Below, piece by piece: positions 16,808-24,984 of a stretch of DNA of 64,000 nt. The stretch's first letter is position 1, and the number at the start of each line of letters is the position of its first letter. The DNA is taken from positions 372,001 to 436,000 of the forward strand of contig NZ_JAQMWP010000005.1 in NCBI RefSeq assembly GCF_030403745.1, in the 5' to 3' direction. The position numbers and the translations under genes are program-made. The notes under the pieces were generated by a model. The model was not told the DNA's origin. It searched no databases and saw nothing but the letters and a program-made list of their open reading frames with translations. This stretch comes from Streptomyces sp. S.PB5. GTDB lineage: Bacteria; Actinomycetota; Actinomycetes; Streptomycetales; Streptomycetaceae.

Positions 16808-17682
16808 AAAACGACCGTCCGTCGCCCATTCAGCAGAATCCGCCGCTCCGCATGCCACTTCACAGCCCGCGCCAGCGCCTGGCACTCCACATCCCGCCCG
16901 ATCGCGACCAGCTGGTCCGGCGTGACGTCATGTCCCACCCGCTCGACCTCCTGCTCGATGATCGGCCCCTCGTCGAGGTCGGCGGTCACATAGTGCGCGG
17001 TCGCCCCGATCAGCTTCACACCGCGCGCATGCGCCTGGTGATACGGCTTCGCGCCCTTGAAGCTCGGCAGGAACGAGTGGTGGATGTTGATGATCCGCCC
17101 GCTCAGCTGCTTGCAGAGATCGTCGGAGAGCACCTGCATGTACCGGGCGAGAACGACGAGTTCCACACCCTGCTCACGCACCAGCTCAAGGAGCCGCGCC
17201 TCGGCCTCGGCCTTGTTCTCCTTCGTCACCGGAATGTGGTGGAAGGGAATATCGTACGAGCCCACGAGCTCGGCGAAGTCGGTGTGGTTGGACACCACGG
17301 CGGCGATCTCCACCGGCAGCGCGCCGATACGGGCACGGAACAGCAGGTCGTTCAGGCAGTGCCCGAACTTGCTGACCATGAGGACGACCCGCATCTTCTC
17401 CTCGGCGAGATGGATCTGCCAGTCCATGTGGAAGGCGTCACCGATCGCGGCGAAGCTCGCCCGCAGCTTGTCCACCGTCACCGGCGCCTCCGCCGAGAAG
17501 TGGACGCGCATGAAGAACAGACCCGTGTCGTGGTCGCCGAACTGCTGGCTGTCCTCGATGTTGCAGCCGGTCATGAAGAGATAGCTCGACACGGCGTGCA
17601 CGATGCCCTGCTTGTCGGGGCAGGACAGGGTGAGGACGTACTGCTCGGCGGGGGCCGCGGCTCCGGTGGACTGCTCGTTCAT
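16801..17682 (-). CDS. purU: Formyltetrahydrofolate deformylase
   Basis: A 293-residue PurU, hydrolysing 10-formyl-THF to THF and formate to balance one-carbon pools and supply formate. The N-terminal ACT domain (residues about 12-90, LTLSCPDKQGIVHAVSSYLF) is followed by a formyltransferase fold with SNHTDF, HHSFLPSFKGAKPYHQA and a terminal-lobe DEGPIIEQEVERV. The conserved Asn-His-Asp catalytic set is thus present. The gene is monocistronic, convergent with the anti-sigma gene. Three tandem 10-bp units straddle its stop codon. Confidence 0.95.
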   Translation of the reverse strand: MNEQSTGAAAPAEQYVLTLSCPDKQGIVHAVSSYLFMTGCNIEDSQQFGDHDTGLFFMRVHFSAEAPVTVDKLRASFAAIGDAFHMDWQIHLAEEKMRVVLMVSKFGHCLNDLLFRARIGALPVEIAAVVSNHTDFAELVGSYDIPFHHIPVTKENKAEAEARLLELVREQGVELVVLARYMQVLSDDLCKQLSGRIINIHHSFLPSFKGAKPYHQAHARGVKLIGATAHYVTADLDEGPIIEQEVERVGHDVTPDQLVAIGRDVECQALARAVKWHAERRILLNGRRTVVFA

Positions 17683-17786
17683 GCAGGACAGGGTCCCATA
17701 TCCACCGGCACCGCAGAGAACACGTCCGTCACACGGAACAGCTCACGCGGAACAGCCCGCGCGGCACGGTTCGACGTAACGGCCCA

Positions 17787-17828
17787 GACGTGACGGCTCA
17801 GACGTGACGGCTCAGACGTGACGGCTCA
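17787..17828. repeat. 14-bp tandem repeat x3 across a stop codon
   Basis: GACGTGACGGCTCA occurs three times in perfect tandem (17787, 17801 and 17815). A degenerate copy, GACGTAACGGCCCA, precedes it at 17773. The last copy contains the stop codon of the gene at 17826. Confidence 0.9.
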
Positions 17829-18326
17829 CGCCGACCGCGTCATGATCTGCAGGATGTGCAGCGAGCGCGGCGGCTGCTCGGGGTCCTCCCCGTCCGCCGC
17901 GGCCATCCGCACATGCGCGTCGCGCGCGGCCCGTACCGCCTCGGGCCACCCCGGGTGCTCCATGTACACGGAGACGGGGGCGTCCGGCCCGACCTGGTGC
18001 ATGATCCGCAGCACCCGCAGGACGGCGGTGTCGACGAGGGCCGCCTCCTGGGAGTCCCGGAAGATCGTGCCGACGTATTTCTCGGCGGACCAGTTGTCGA
18101 GCCAGGTGTCCTCGACGAGGCGGTACACGGCGTCGGTGACGTCCCCGTACCCCTCGACTCCGGCCAGCCAGACCTCCTGCTGGAACCCCGGGTCGGAGAG
18201 CATGTGCAGCGCGGAGCGCACATTGCTGCGCCAGCGCCACCACGGCATGTCGTTCAGTGGCATGCCGCCCATGGTGGATGAGCGACGGCCGCGACGGGAA
18301 GAGTTCTCCGAACCTTGCACGGTCAT
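17826..18326 (-). CDS. Conserved Streptomyces protein (SCO4402-like), function unknown
   Basis: A protein of about 166 residues. A disordered basic N-terminus (SSRRGRRSS) leads into a conserved block beginning MPLNDMPWWRWRSNVRSALH, with a mostly helical remainder (VEDTWLDNWSAEKYVGTIFR; RIMHQVGPDAPVSVYMEHPG). No catalytic motif, signal peptide or membrane helix. It resembles what databases call the SCO4402 family, from memory and unverified. I prefer the ATG at 18326, which has GAGGAA upstream; a GTG at 18347 is possible. Three 14-bp repeats span its stop codon. Confidence 0.75.
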   Translation of the reverse strand: MTVQGSENSSRRGRRSSTMGGMPLNDMPWWRWRSNVRSALHMLSDPGFQQEVWLAGVEGYGDVTDAVYRLVEDTWLDNWSAEKYVGTIFRDSQEAALVDTAVLRVLRIMHQVGPDAPVSVYMEHPGWPEAVRAARDAHVRMAAADGEDPEQPPRSLHILQIMTRSA

Positions 18327-18443
18327 CGATCGTACGTTCCTCGTCACACCGCCCTCACCGCCCCCCGTAATTCACCTTCGCGTCACCAACCGTTGACCGT
18401 AAGTCACTCCCTGGTTGGTCATGTGGCGGAAGCGTGTGGGCAC

Positions 18444-19751
18444 ATGACCGGCAGGCGACGCATCCGCAGCACCTTCCTTCTCAAGCTCCACCGGCCAGCC
18501 AGAGCCACCGCCCTCTCGGCGGGGGCACTGGCCGCGTGCGCTTCGCTGACCGTCGGTTGCGGGGTCATCCCCGGTGCCACGGGGGGCTCCGGGGACGACC
18601 CGATCAAAGTCATGACCTGGGCCCCGATGGGCACCGAGGCCACCAACAAGCCCGGTATGCCGGCCTTCGCACAGGCCTACGCCCGCTGGATCAACTCCCG
18701 CGGCGGCATCAACGGGCGCAAGCTGACCGTCCTGATCTGCAACGACCACAACGACACCGTGAGCGCCGCGAAGTGCGCCCAGCGTGCGGCCGACGAGAAG
18801 GTCGCCGCGGTCGTCGGCTCCTACAGCCAGCACGGCGACACGTTCTTCCCGACCCTGGAGAGCGCCGACATCCCCTACATAGGCGGCTACGGCATCACCA
18901 ACGCCGAGCTGGACAGCGTGGTCTCCTACCCGGTCAACGGCGGCCAGCCCAGCCTGCTGGCCGGTCTCGGCAAGGAACTCGGCCGCAGCTGCGGGCCCGT
19001 GGCCCTGGTGCGCCCCGACAGCATCGCGGGCGACGAACTGCCCACCATGATCGACTCCGGCCTGAAGCTCGGCGGTCACGCCGCGGTGGCCGACCAGATG
19101 GCCGCCGAGGACGCCACCGAGTACTCGGCGCAGTCCGAGCGCGCCCTGAAGGCGACCACCACCGACCCGGCGAAGAAGGGCTGCGTGGTGCCCGCCCTCG
19201 GGGACCGCACCACCACCTTCATGGACTCCTTCCGCCGCGCCCGCGAGGACTATCCCGACGTACGCACCGCGACCGTCCTCGGCAGCGTCGACCAGACGGT
19301 GATCGACGCGACGGGCGGGGCGTCGGGGCCGTACGAGGGGTCGTACATGACCGGCTGGTACCCGGTGGCGACCGACAAGCGCTGGGACGCGATGAAGAAC
19401 GTGATCAAGAAGCAGGCCTTCGGCGACAACCGCATCGACCCCGCGGACGCCGGAGTGCAGACCACCTGGATCGCGTACACCGTGTTCAAGGCCGCCGTCG
19501 AGTCCCTCGGCGACGGCGAGGTGACGTCGACGGCGGTGCGCAAGGCGCTCGACAACGGGCTGAAGGTCGGCACCGGCGGGCTGACCCCGACGCTCAGCTG
19601 GGGCTACGAGAACGGTCTCACCTCCGTCGGCCTGCCACGCCTGGTCAACACCGAGGTGACCCTGCAGTCCGTACGGCAGGGCCGCCTCGTGGCCGTGCGC
19701 AGGGGCTTCACGGACGTACGGAAGACCCTGCTGAACGCCGAGGTGGGCTAG
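18444..19751 (+). CDS. ABC transporter substrate-binding lipoprotein (branched-chain amino-acid/urea type)
   Basis: A 435-residue extracytoplasmic type-I periplasmic-binding protein of the Leu/Ile/Val receptor family. The N-terminus has RRRIRST, a hydrophobic core and a lipobox ending LTVGC at about residue 39-40, so it is probably a lipoprotein; Thr at -3 is unusual. The mature part shows the family pattern (AFAQAYARWINSRGGINGRK; VAAVVGSYSQHG; ADIPYIGGYGITNAELDS). Start chosen at the ATG at 18444, which places the signal peptide correctly. No permease or ATPase gene is adjacent, so it is an orphan receptor, possibly serving a distant ABC system or signalling. Confidence 0.87.
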   Translation: MTGRRRIRSTFLLKLHRPARATALSAGALAACASLTVGCGVIPGATGGSGDDPIKVMTWAPMGTEATNKPGMPAFAQAYARWINSRGGINGRKLTVLICNDHNDTVSAAKCAQRAADEKVAAVVGSYSQHGDTFFPTLESADIPYIGGYGITNAELDSVVSYPVNGGQPSLLAGLGKELGRSCGPVALVRPDSIAGDELPTMIDSGLKLGGHAAVADQMAAEDATEYSAQSERALKATTTDPAKKGCVVPALGDRTTTFMDSFRRAREDYPDVRTATVLGSVDQTVIDATGGASGPYEGSYMTGWYPVATDKRWDAMKNVIKKQAFGDNRIDPADAGVQTTWIAYTVFKAAVESLGDGEVTSTAVRKALDNGLKVGTGGLTPTLSWGYENGLTSVGLPRLVNTEVTLQSVRQGRLVAVRRGFTDVRKTLLNAEVG

Positions 19752-19759
19752 CCACCGGT

Positions 19760-19784
19760 CGGGGGCCGCGGGCGGCGGCCCCCG
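19760..19784. terminator. Bidirectional terminator hairpin
   Basis: CGGGGGCCGC-GGGCG-GCGGCCCCCG, 10-bp perfect arms, lies between the convergent lipoprotein gene (ends 19751) and the membrane protein gene (ends 19791). No T-run, typical of actinobacterial terminators. Confidence 0.7.
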
Positions 19785-19790
19785 GCTCCG

Positions 19791-21617
19791 TCACAGCTGG
19801 GTGCGGTTGCGCTCGGTCAGGCCGTACTTCCTCGCGATCTGGTTCCACAGCTTGGCGGCCGCGATCTTCTGCGTACTGGCCTCGCCGCTCGCGGTGTTGC
19901 CGGCCGCGGTCTGCGGGGTGGTGCGCGCTTTGCCCTTCTTGCAGCCGTTCTTGCCGGCGACCTGCTCGGCCCAGGCCGCGTAGTGGTTGTCGGCCGACGC
20001 GGACGCCTTCCACGCCTTGTTGAGGGCGGTGGTCAGCTCGGCATGGTTCGGCAGCCGGTCGACGGACAGCGTGGCCAGCTTCGTCACCAGGTCGTTGCGC
20101 TGGGTGGCCGCGGCCCGCAGATCCTTCGCCGCCTGGGCGAGGTTGTTGCAGGCCTTCACATCCTCCACCGCACTGATCACCGACGCCCGGCTGTCACCGC
20201 TGTCGGCCAGCAGCTTGTCCAGCTCGACGGCCTGCGCCTCGACCGGATCGGCGGACGGCGAGGCGGACTCGCTCGCCGGGGCGGTCGCGGAGACGGTCCT
20301 GCTGTCGTCCCCGCTGTCGTCGCCCCCACCACCGCCGAGCAGCGCACCCGCGCCGATACCGACGGCGGCGATGGCGACACCGACACCCGCGATGAGCGGC
20401 ACCCGCGAACGACTCCGGCCGCCACGACGGTCATCGCCATGATCCGCGTACGACGGCCCCGTGTGTACCGACTGCCCAGGGTGTCCCGCGTGCCCAGCGT
20501 GTCCCGCGTGCGGCGGCTGCGCCGACTCGAAGCGCGGCAGCAGCTGCGTGGCCTGCGCCGGGTTCTCCCCGCCCGGCCCGCTGCGAAAGAGACTGTCGAA
20601 CTCGGAGGGCGGCTGCCGCTCCCCGTGCGCCCCGGGCACCGGCGCGATGTACTGCGTCGCCTCGGCATCCGGCCCGGAGACGGGCGGCAGCGGCCCGCCC
20701 CCGTGCGCGGGCATCTCGGGCGGCAACGCTCCCGGCGCGACCGGCGGGATGTACTGCGTCGCCCCCTCGCTCGCGGCCATGGCGACGGGCGGGATGTACT
20801 GCGTGGCCCCCTCATCGGCGGGAGGCAGGGGTACGCCGCCGACGGCACCGTGCCCGGCGGCCGGACCGTAGGGGTCGACGGCGGGCGGGAGGGGGGCGCC
20901 GACGGCGTTCTGGGCGTTCTGGTTCACCGGCGGCAGGTAGTACGAGGTGGGCTGATCGGTGTCCTGCGCGACAGGCGGCAGCGGCGCGCCCGGACCGCCG
21001 CCCTGCGGGGCGTGCTGCGGGGTGTTCTGCCCCACCGGAGAACCCACCGGCGGCAGGTAGTACGAGGTCGGCTGATCCGTGTCCCGCGCGACGGGCGGCA
21101 GCGGCGCACCCTGCACGCCCGAGCCACCGCCCTGCGGCGCGTTCTGACCCACCGGAGGACCCACCGGCGGCAAGTAGTAGGAGGTCGCCTGATCGGCGTC
21201 GTAACCGCCGGCCTGTGCCGGTGCCCCCTGCTGCGGTAGCGGCTGCGGCTGGGACGGCTGCGCGCCCCACTGGCCTTGTGCTTCACCGTGCGCCTGGCCC
21301 TGCGCCTGGTACGGGTCCTGGTACGGGTCCCGCGCACCCCACTGCTGCGGCTGCGGCTGCGGCGCGGCGCCCCAGCCCTCGCCCTGCTGCGGGGCGGACG
21401 TCTGCTGGTCGGGGCCCCACGGGGTGCCCCAGGACTGGCCGCCGGGCGGGGCCGACGGGGGCGGGGCCGCGGGGGCCGGGATGTGCGGGGCGGACTGGTA
21501 GCCGCCGGGTCCGCCCGTCTGGCCCGGCAGCAGCGGTTCGCCGCCGTCGGAGGGCAGCACGATGCCTTCGCGCGCCACGCGCGGCGAGGGCTCCTCGCCC
21601 TGTCCACTCTGCGTCAC
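19791..21617 (-). CDS. Repeat-rich single-pass membrane protein
   Basis: A 608-residue protein of unknown function. Residues 1-about 400 are Pro/Gln/Gly-rich and cytoplasmic, with two repeat families: TSYYLPPV(G/N) three times in the middle and TQYIPPV or TQYIAPV three times after it. One transmembrane helix (VPLIAGVGVAIAAVGIGAGALL) follows a basic stop (RRGGRSRSR). The extracytoplasmic part, about 150 residues, is helical with conserved Cys/Trp-containing stretches (VKACNNLAQAAKDLRAAATQ; AWAEQVAGKNGC). The GTG start at 21617 is near a GGAGTCCC site. The layout suggests an interaction platform whose YxPPV motifs could bind a partner; that role is inference. Confidence 0.75.
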   Translation of the reverse strand: MTQSGQGEEPSPRVAREGIVLPSDGGEPLLPGQTGGPGGYQSAPHIPAPAAPPPSAPPGGQSWGTPWGPDQQTSAPQQGEGWGAAPQPQPQQWGARDPYQDPYQAQGQAHGEAQGQWGAQPSQPQPLPQQGAPAQAGGYDADQATSYYLPPVGPPVGQNAPQGGGSGVQGAPLPPVARDTDQPTSYYLPPVGSPVGQNTPQHAPQGGGPGAPLPPVAQDTDQPTSYYLPPVNQNAQNAVGAPLPPAVDPYGPAAGHGAVGGVPLPPADEGATQYIPPVAMAASEGATQYIPPVAPGALPPEMPAHGGGPLPPVSGPDAEATQYIAPVPGAHGERQPPSEFDSLFRSGPGGENPAQATQLLPRFESAQPPHAGHAGHAGHPGQSVHTGPSYADHGDDRRGGRSRSRVPLIAGVGVAIAAVGIGAGALLGGGGGDDSGDDSRTVSATAPASESASPSADPVEAQAVELDKLLADSGDSRASVISAVEDVKACNNLAQAAKDLRAAATQRNDLVTKLATLSVDRLPNHAELTTALNKAWKASASADNHYAAWAEQVAGKNGCKKGKARTTPQTAAGNTASGEASTQKIAAAKLWNQIARKYGLTERNRTQL

Positions 21618-21819
21618 CGGGACTCCTACAAATGGGGGACCTTGTGAATCGTCGGCTCACGCTACCGGGTCCCCCGAGCCCGGTGCCACGCAGCACAGGA
21701 CTGAACCACTGTCCCTGTGACCGCGCTAACAGAACCGGGCCCGCAACCGCTACATACGCCCTCCTTGCGCCTTCGGAACCTTCGTTTCCCGCCCGTTCAC
21801 ACCCGCTTCGCCAGGGGTT

Positions 21820-23205
21820 TCACGCCGCCGCCTGCAACTCCAGCCGAGCCCCGAACTCCCTTACCACAGGCTCGTCCCGGAACGGATCCAGCCGCTGCTG
21901 GAAGTCCTCCAGATACTCGGCGCCCCGGTTGGAGCGGACGGTCTCCAGCAGCTCCACGGCCTTCAGCCCCGTGTGGCAGGCCTGTTCGACCTCCCGCTGC
22001 TGCACCTGCGCGGTCGCGAGGAGCACGTACCCGATGGCCCGGCGCCGCGCCTTGGTCTCCGGGAGCCCGTCCAGCGACTCCTGGGCCCGCCGCGCCGCCG
22101 CGTCGGCCTGCCCGAGATCCCGGTGGCAGTGCGCCAACTCGTCGGCCAGATACGCCTCGTCGAAGTGCGCGATCCACGCCGGGTCGTCCCCGGACGACGG
22201 ATCCGCCGCCTCCAGCGCGCTCACCGCCCGCCCGGACGCCGACTGCGCCGCCCGCGCATCGCCCATCAACGCGTGCCCGCGGGCCTCCGCCGCGAAGAAC
22301 ATGGACTCCGCGCGCGGGGTCACCCGCCCCCGCGCCCCTTCCTGCGCCGCCCGCGCCAACTGCGCGATCTCCCGCGGGTTTCCGAGCTGCGCGGCGAGAT
22401 GGCTCATGGACGCGGCGAGTACGTATCCGCCGTACCCCCGGTCCCCGGCGGCCTGCGCGAGCCGCAGCGCCTGGATGTAGTACCGCTGCGCCAGCCCCGG
22501 TTGGCCGGTGTCGATGGCCATGTACCCGGCGAGCTCCGTCAACCGTGCGACCGCGGCGAACAGTTCACGCCCGACGGCCTCCCGGTACGACCCGGCGAGC
22601 AGCCCGGAGACGACACTGTTGAGGTAGTGCACGACCACCGGACGCACATGTCCGCTGCCGTACTGGTGGTCGAGGTCCACGAGGGCCTGCGTCATCGCCC
22701 GCACGGCCGCCACGTCCGACTGCCCCACCCGGGGCCCCGCCGAACGCGCCACCTGCGAATCGGGCGACGAGATCAGCCAGTCCCGGCTCGGCTCCACGAG
22801 CGCGGACGCCGCGACGGACGAGCCGGACAGGAAGTCCCGCCGCCCCACGTCACTGCGCCACAGCTCACAGACCTGCTCGATGGCCCCCAGCACGGTCGGC
22901 GAGAACTGGAGACCCACGCCCGAGGCGAGGTTCTTGCCGTTGGCCATCCCGATCTCGTCGATCGTGACCGTACGGCCGAGTTTGCGGCCCAGCGCCTCCG
23001 CGATGATCGCCGGCGCGCGCCCCCTCGGCTGCTGCCCGCGCAGCCAACGCGCCACCGACGTCTTGTCGTAGCGCAGGTCGAGGCCGTGCTCGGCACCGCA
23101 CATGTTGACCCGGCGGGCCAGCCCGGCGTTCGAGCAACCCGCTTCCTGGATGAGCGCCTGCAGCCGTTCGTTCGGCTGCCGCGCGACGAGAGGCCTTGCG
23201 GCCAT
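21820..23205 (-). CDS. NsdA-like XRE transcriptional regulator with TPR-type repeats
   Basis: A 461-residue cytoplasmic regulator. Residues about 8-75 form an XRE-type helix-turn-helix (LQALIQEAGCSNAGLARRVN; DKTSVARWLRGQQPRGRAPA). From about 170 it is all-helical with TPR-like repeats (LAQRYYIQALRLAQAAGDRG; CHRDLGQADAAARRAQESLD), matching the architecture of NsdA-family regulators that repress differentiation and antibiotic production in Streptomyces. The ATG at 23205 is preferred because GGGGG lies 7-8 nt upstream. Divergent from the Prim-Pol-like gene. Likely a developmental or stress regulator, ligand unknown. Confidence 0.8.
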   Translation of the reverse strand: MAARPLVARQPNERLQALIQEAGCSNAGLARRVNMCGAEHGLDLRYDKTSVARWLRGQQPRGRAPAIIAEALGRKLGRTVTIDEIGMANGKNLASGVGLQFSPTVLGAIEQVCELWRSDVGRRDFLSGSSVAASALVEPSRDWLISSPDSQVARSAGPRVGQSDVAAVRAMTQALVDLDHQYGSGHVRPVVVHYLNSVVSGLLAGSYREAVGRELFAAVARLTELAGYMAIDTGQPGLAQRYYIQALRLAQAAGDRGYGGYVLAASMSHLAAQLGNPREIAQLARAAQEGARGRVTPRAESMFFAAEARGHALMGDARAAQSASGRAVSALEAADPSSGDDPAWIAHFDEAYLADELAHCHRDLGQADAAARRAQESLDGLPETKARRRAIGYVLLATAQVQQREVEQACHTGLKAVELLETVRSNRGAEYLEDFQQRLDPFRDEPVVREFGARLELQAAA

Positions 23206-23497
23206 TGGCGTACCCCCTGTGGCTGCGGTGCCTGCCCACGCACCGAGTTGACGTGTCTTCCACGACCGGATCTCGCCGAGGTGAGCCAAAAGTTCCGGCC
23301 GTGAAGATCAATGCCCCGCGGACATACCGAAAATGCGAGACATGCGAGGATTGCCGGGGTAAATAACGGAAGCCACCCCGCATGTGGCTACCCAGTTCCC
23401 GCCACAGATCCTCCCGCGCGCCCCCACACGTGCATCCATGCGCCCCAGATGCGGAATCGATGCGCTTCCCCCGCGCGCGGTACCCCCGTAACCCCAG

Positions 23498-24175
23498 GTG
23501 TATGCGGTAGTTGTGTTCAGCGTGGAAGAGACGATCGCGAGCACCGAAGCCGCCCAGATTCCGAAGCAGCGCGGGGAATCCCTGCTGGAGACAGCCGTAC
23601 GCTACGCCGAGGAACGCCACTGGGACGTCTTCCCCGGCACCTGGCTGGAAGCCGTCGACGGGGTGCAGCAGTGCTCCTGCGGCGACGCGGCGTGCGCCGC
23701 GCCCGGGGCGCACCCCGCGCGGGAGGACTGGGCGACGCAGGCGACCGGCAGTGCGACCGTCGCGCGCCGTCTGTGGTCCAAGCAGCCGCTGTCCTCGATC
23801 CTGCTGCCGACGGGGCGGACGTTCGACGCGATCTCCGTTCCGGAGACGGCCGGGTTCCTGGCGCTGGCCCGGATGGAGCGGATGGAGCTGACGCTCGGGC
23901 CCGTGACCTTGTCGCCGGACCGCCGGATGCACTTCTTCGTGCTGCCGGGGGCGTCGGTGAAGGTGCCGGAGCTGGTACGGAAGCTCGGATGGGCGCCGAC
24001 GTCTCTTGATCTGGTGGCGCTGGGCGAGGGCGGCTATGTCGCTGCGCCGCCCACCCGTTACGGCTCGCGCGGCGCGGTGCAGTGGGCCTGCCGGCCCACA
24101 CCCGCCAACCGGTGGCTGCCCGACGCCGAGGAGTTGATCTCGCCGCTCGCCTACGCGTGCGGGCGGGACCGATAA
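23498..24175 (+). CDS. Prim-Pol N-terminal-domain-like protein
   Basis: A 225-residue protein related to the bifunctional DNA primase/polymerase N-terminal domain family, common as stand-alone genes in Streptomyces. It opens with AVRYAEERHWDVFPGTWLEA, carries CSCGDAACAAPGAHPA (a Cys/His set typical of this family) and later VALGEGGYVAAPPTRYG. The acidic metal-binding motif expected near GRTFDAISVPETAGFLAL lacks the usual Asp-x-Asp, so catalysis is doubtful. Start uncertain: ATG 23498 has little ribosome-site support, and GTG 23522 (giving a VEETIAS start) is equally plausible. Divergent from the NsdA-like regulator. Confidence 0.72.
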   Translation: MYAVVVFSVEETIASTEAAQIPKQRGESLLETAVRYAEERHWDVFPGTWLEAVDGVQQCSCGDAACAAPGAHPAREDWATQATGSATVARRLWSKQPLSSILLPTGRTFDAISVPETAGFLALARMERMELTLGPVTLSPDRRMHFFVLPGASVKVPELVRKLGWAPTSLDLVALGEGGYVAAPPTRYGSRGAVQWACRPTPANRWLPDAEELISPLAYACGRDR

Positions 24176-24210
24176 GCCCTGGGGAAGCCGCCCGGCCGTA
24201 GGGTTCTCGC

Positions 24211-24984
24211 ATGACGTCGGCTGTGAGTGTGCGGGGGCTCTGGAAGCGGTTCGGGCAGCAGGTCGCCGTTGCCGGAATCGATCTGGAACTGCCTGCCGGA
24301 AAGTTCATCGGGCTCGTGGGACCCAACGGGGCGGGCAAGACGACCACCCTCTCCATGATCACCGGGCTGCTGCGGCCCGATCAGGGCACCGTCGAGGTCG
24401 TCGGGCACGACGTGTGGCGGGACCCCGTCGAGGTGAAGGCCCGGATCGGGGTCCTGCCCGAAGGGCTGCGGCTCTTCGACCGGCTCTCCGGGCGCGAACT
24501 CCTCGCCTACTCCGGGCGGTTGCGGGGGCTGCCCGGACCCGAGGTCGACAAGCGGGCCACGCAGCTGCTCGACGTCCTCGACCTCGCCGGGTCGCAGCAC
24601 AAACTGGTCGTCGACTACTCGACCGGGATGCGCAAGAAGATCGGGCTCGCGGCGGCCCTGCTCCACAACCCCGAAGTCCTCTTCCTCGACGAGCCGTTCG
24701 AAGGCGTCGACCCCGTCTCCGCGCAGACGATCCGCGGGGTACTGGAGCGGTACACGGGATCGGGCGCCACGGTCGTCTTCTCCTCCCACGTCATGGAGCT
24801 CGTCGAGTCGCTGTGCGACTGGGTGGCCGTGATGGCCGCCGGACGCATCCGCGCCCACGGCCCCCTCGCCGACGTACGCGGCGACGCACCCTCGCTCCAG
24901 CAGGCCTTCCTCCAGCTCGTCGGGGCGGGCGGACGGGACACCGGGTCCGATCTCGACTGGCTGGGCGGCGGGGCGGCGCGATGA
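24211..24984 (+). CDS. ABC transporter ATP-binding protein
   Basis: A 257-residue ATPase subunit of an ABC-2 type exporter. Walker A GPNGAGKTTT (about 37-46), signature YSTGMRKK (about 138-145), Walker B VLFLDEPFEGVD (about 155-167) and an H-loop SSHVMELVE. In the signature, Ser-Gly is replaced by Ser-Thr-Gly, as in many two-gene exporters. Its stop overlaps the permease ATG by 4 nt. Substrate unknown. Confidence 0.93.
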   Translation: MTSAVSVRGLWKRFGQQVAVAGIDLELPAGKFIGLVGPNGAGKTTTLSMITGLLRPDQGTVEVVGHDVWRDPVEVKARIGVLPEGLRLFDRLSGRELLAYSGRLRGLPGPEVDKRATQLLDVLDLAGSQHKLVVDYSTGMRKKIGLAAALLHNPEVLFLDEPFEGVDPVSAQTIRGVLERYTGSGATVVFSSHVMELVESLCDWVAVMAAGRIRAHGPLADVRGDAPSLQQAFLQLVGAGGRDTGSDLDWLGGGAAR

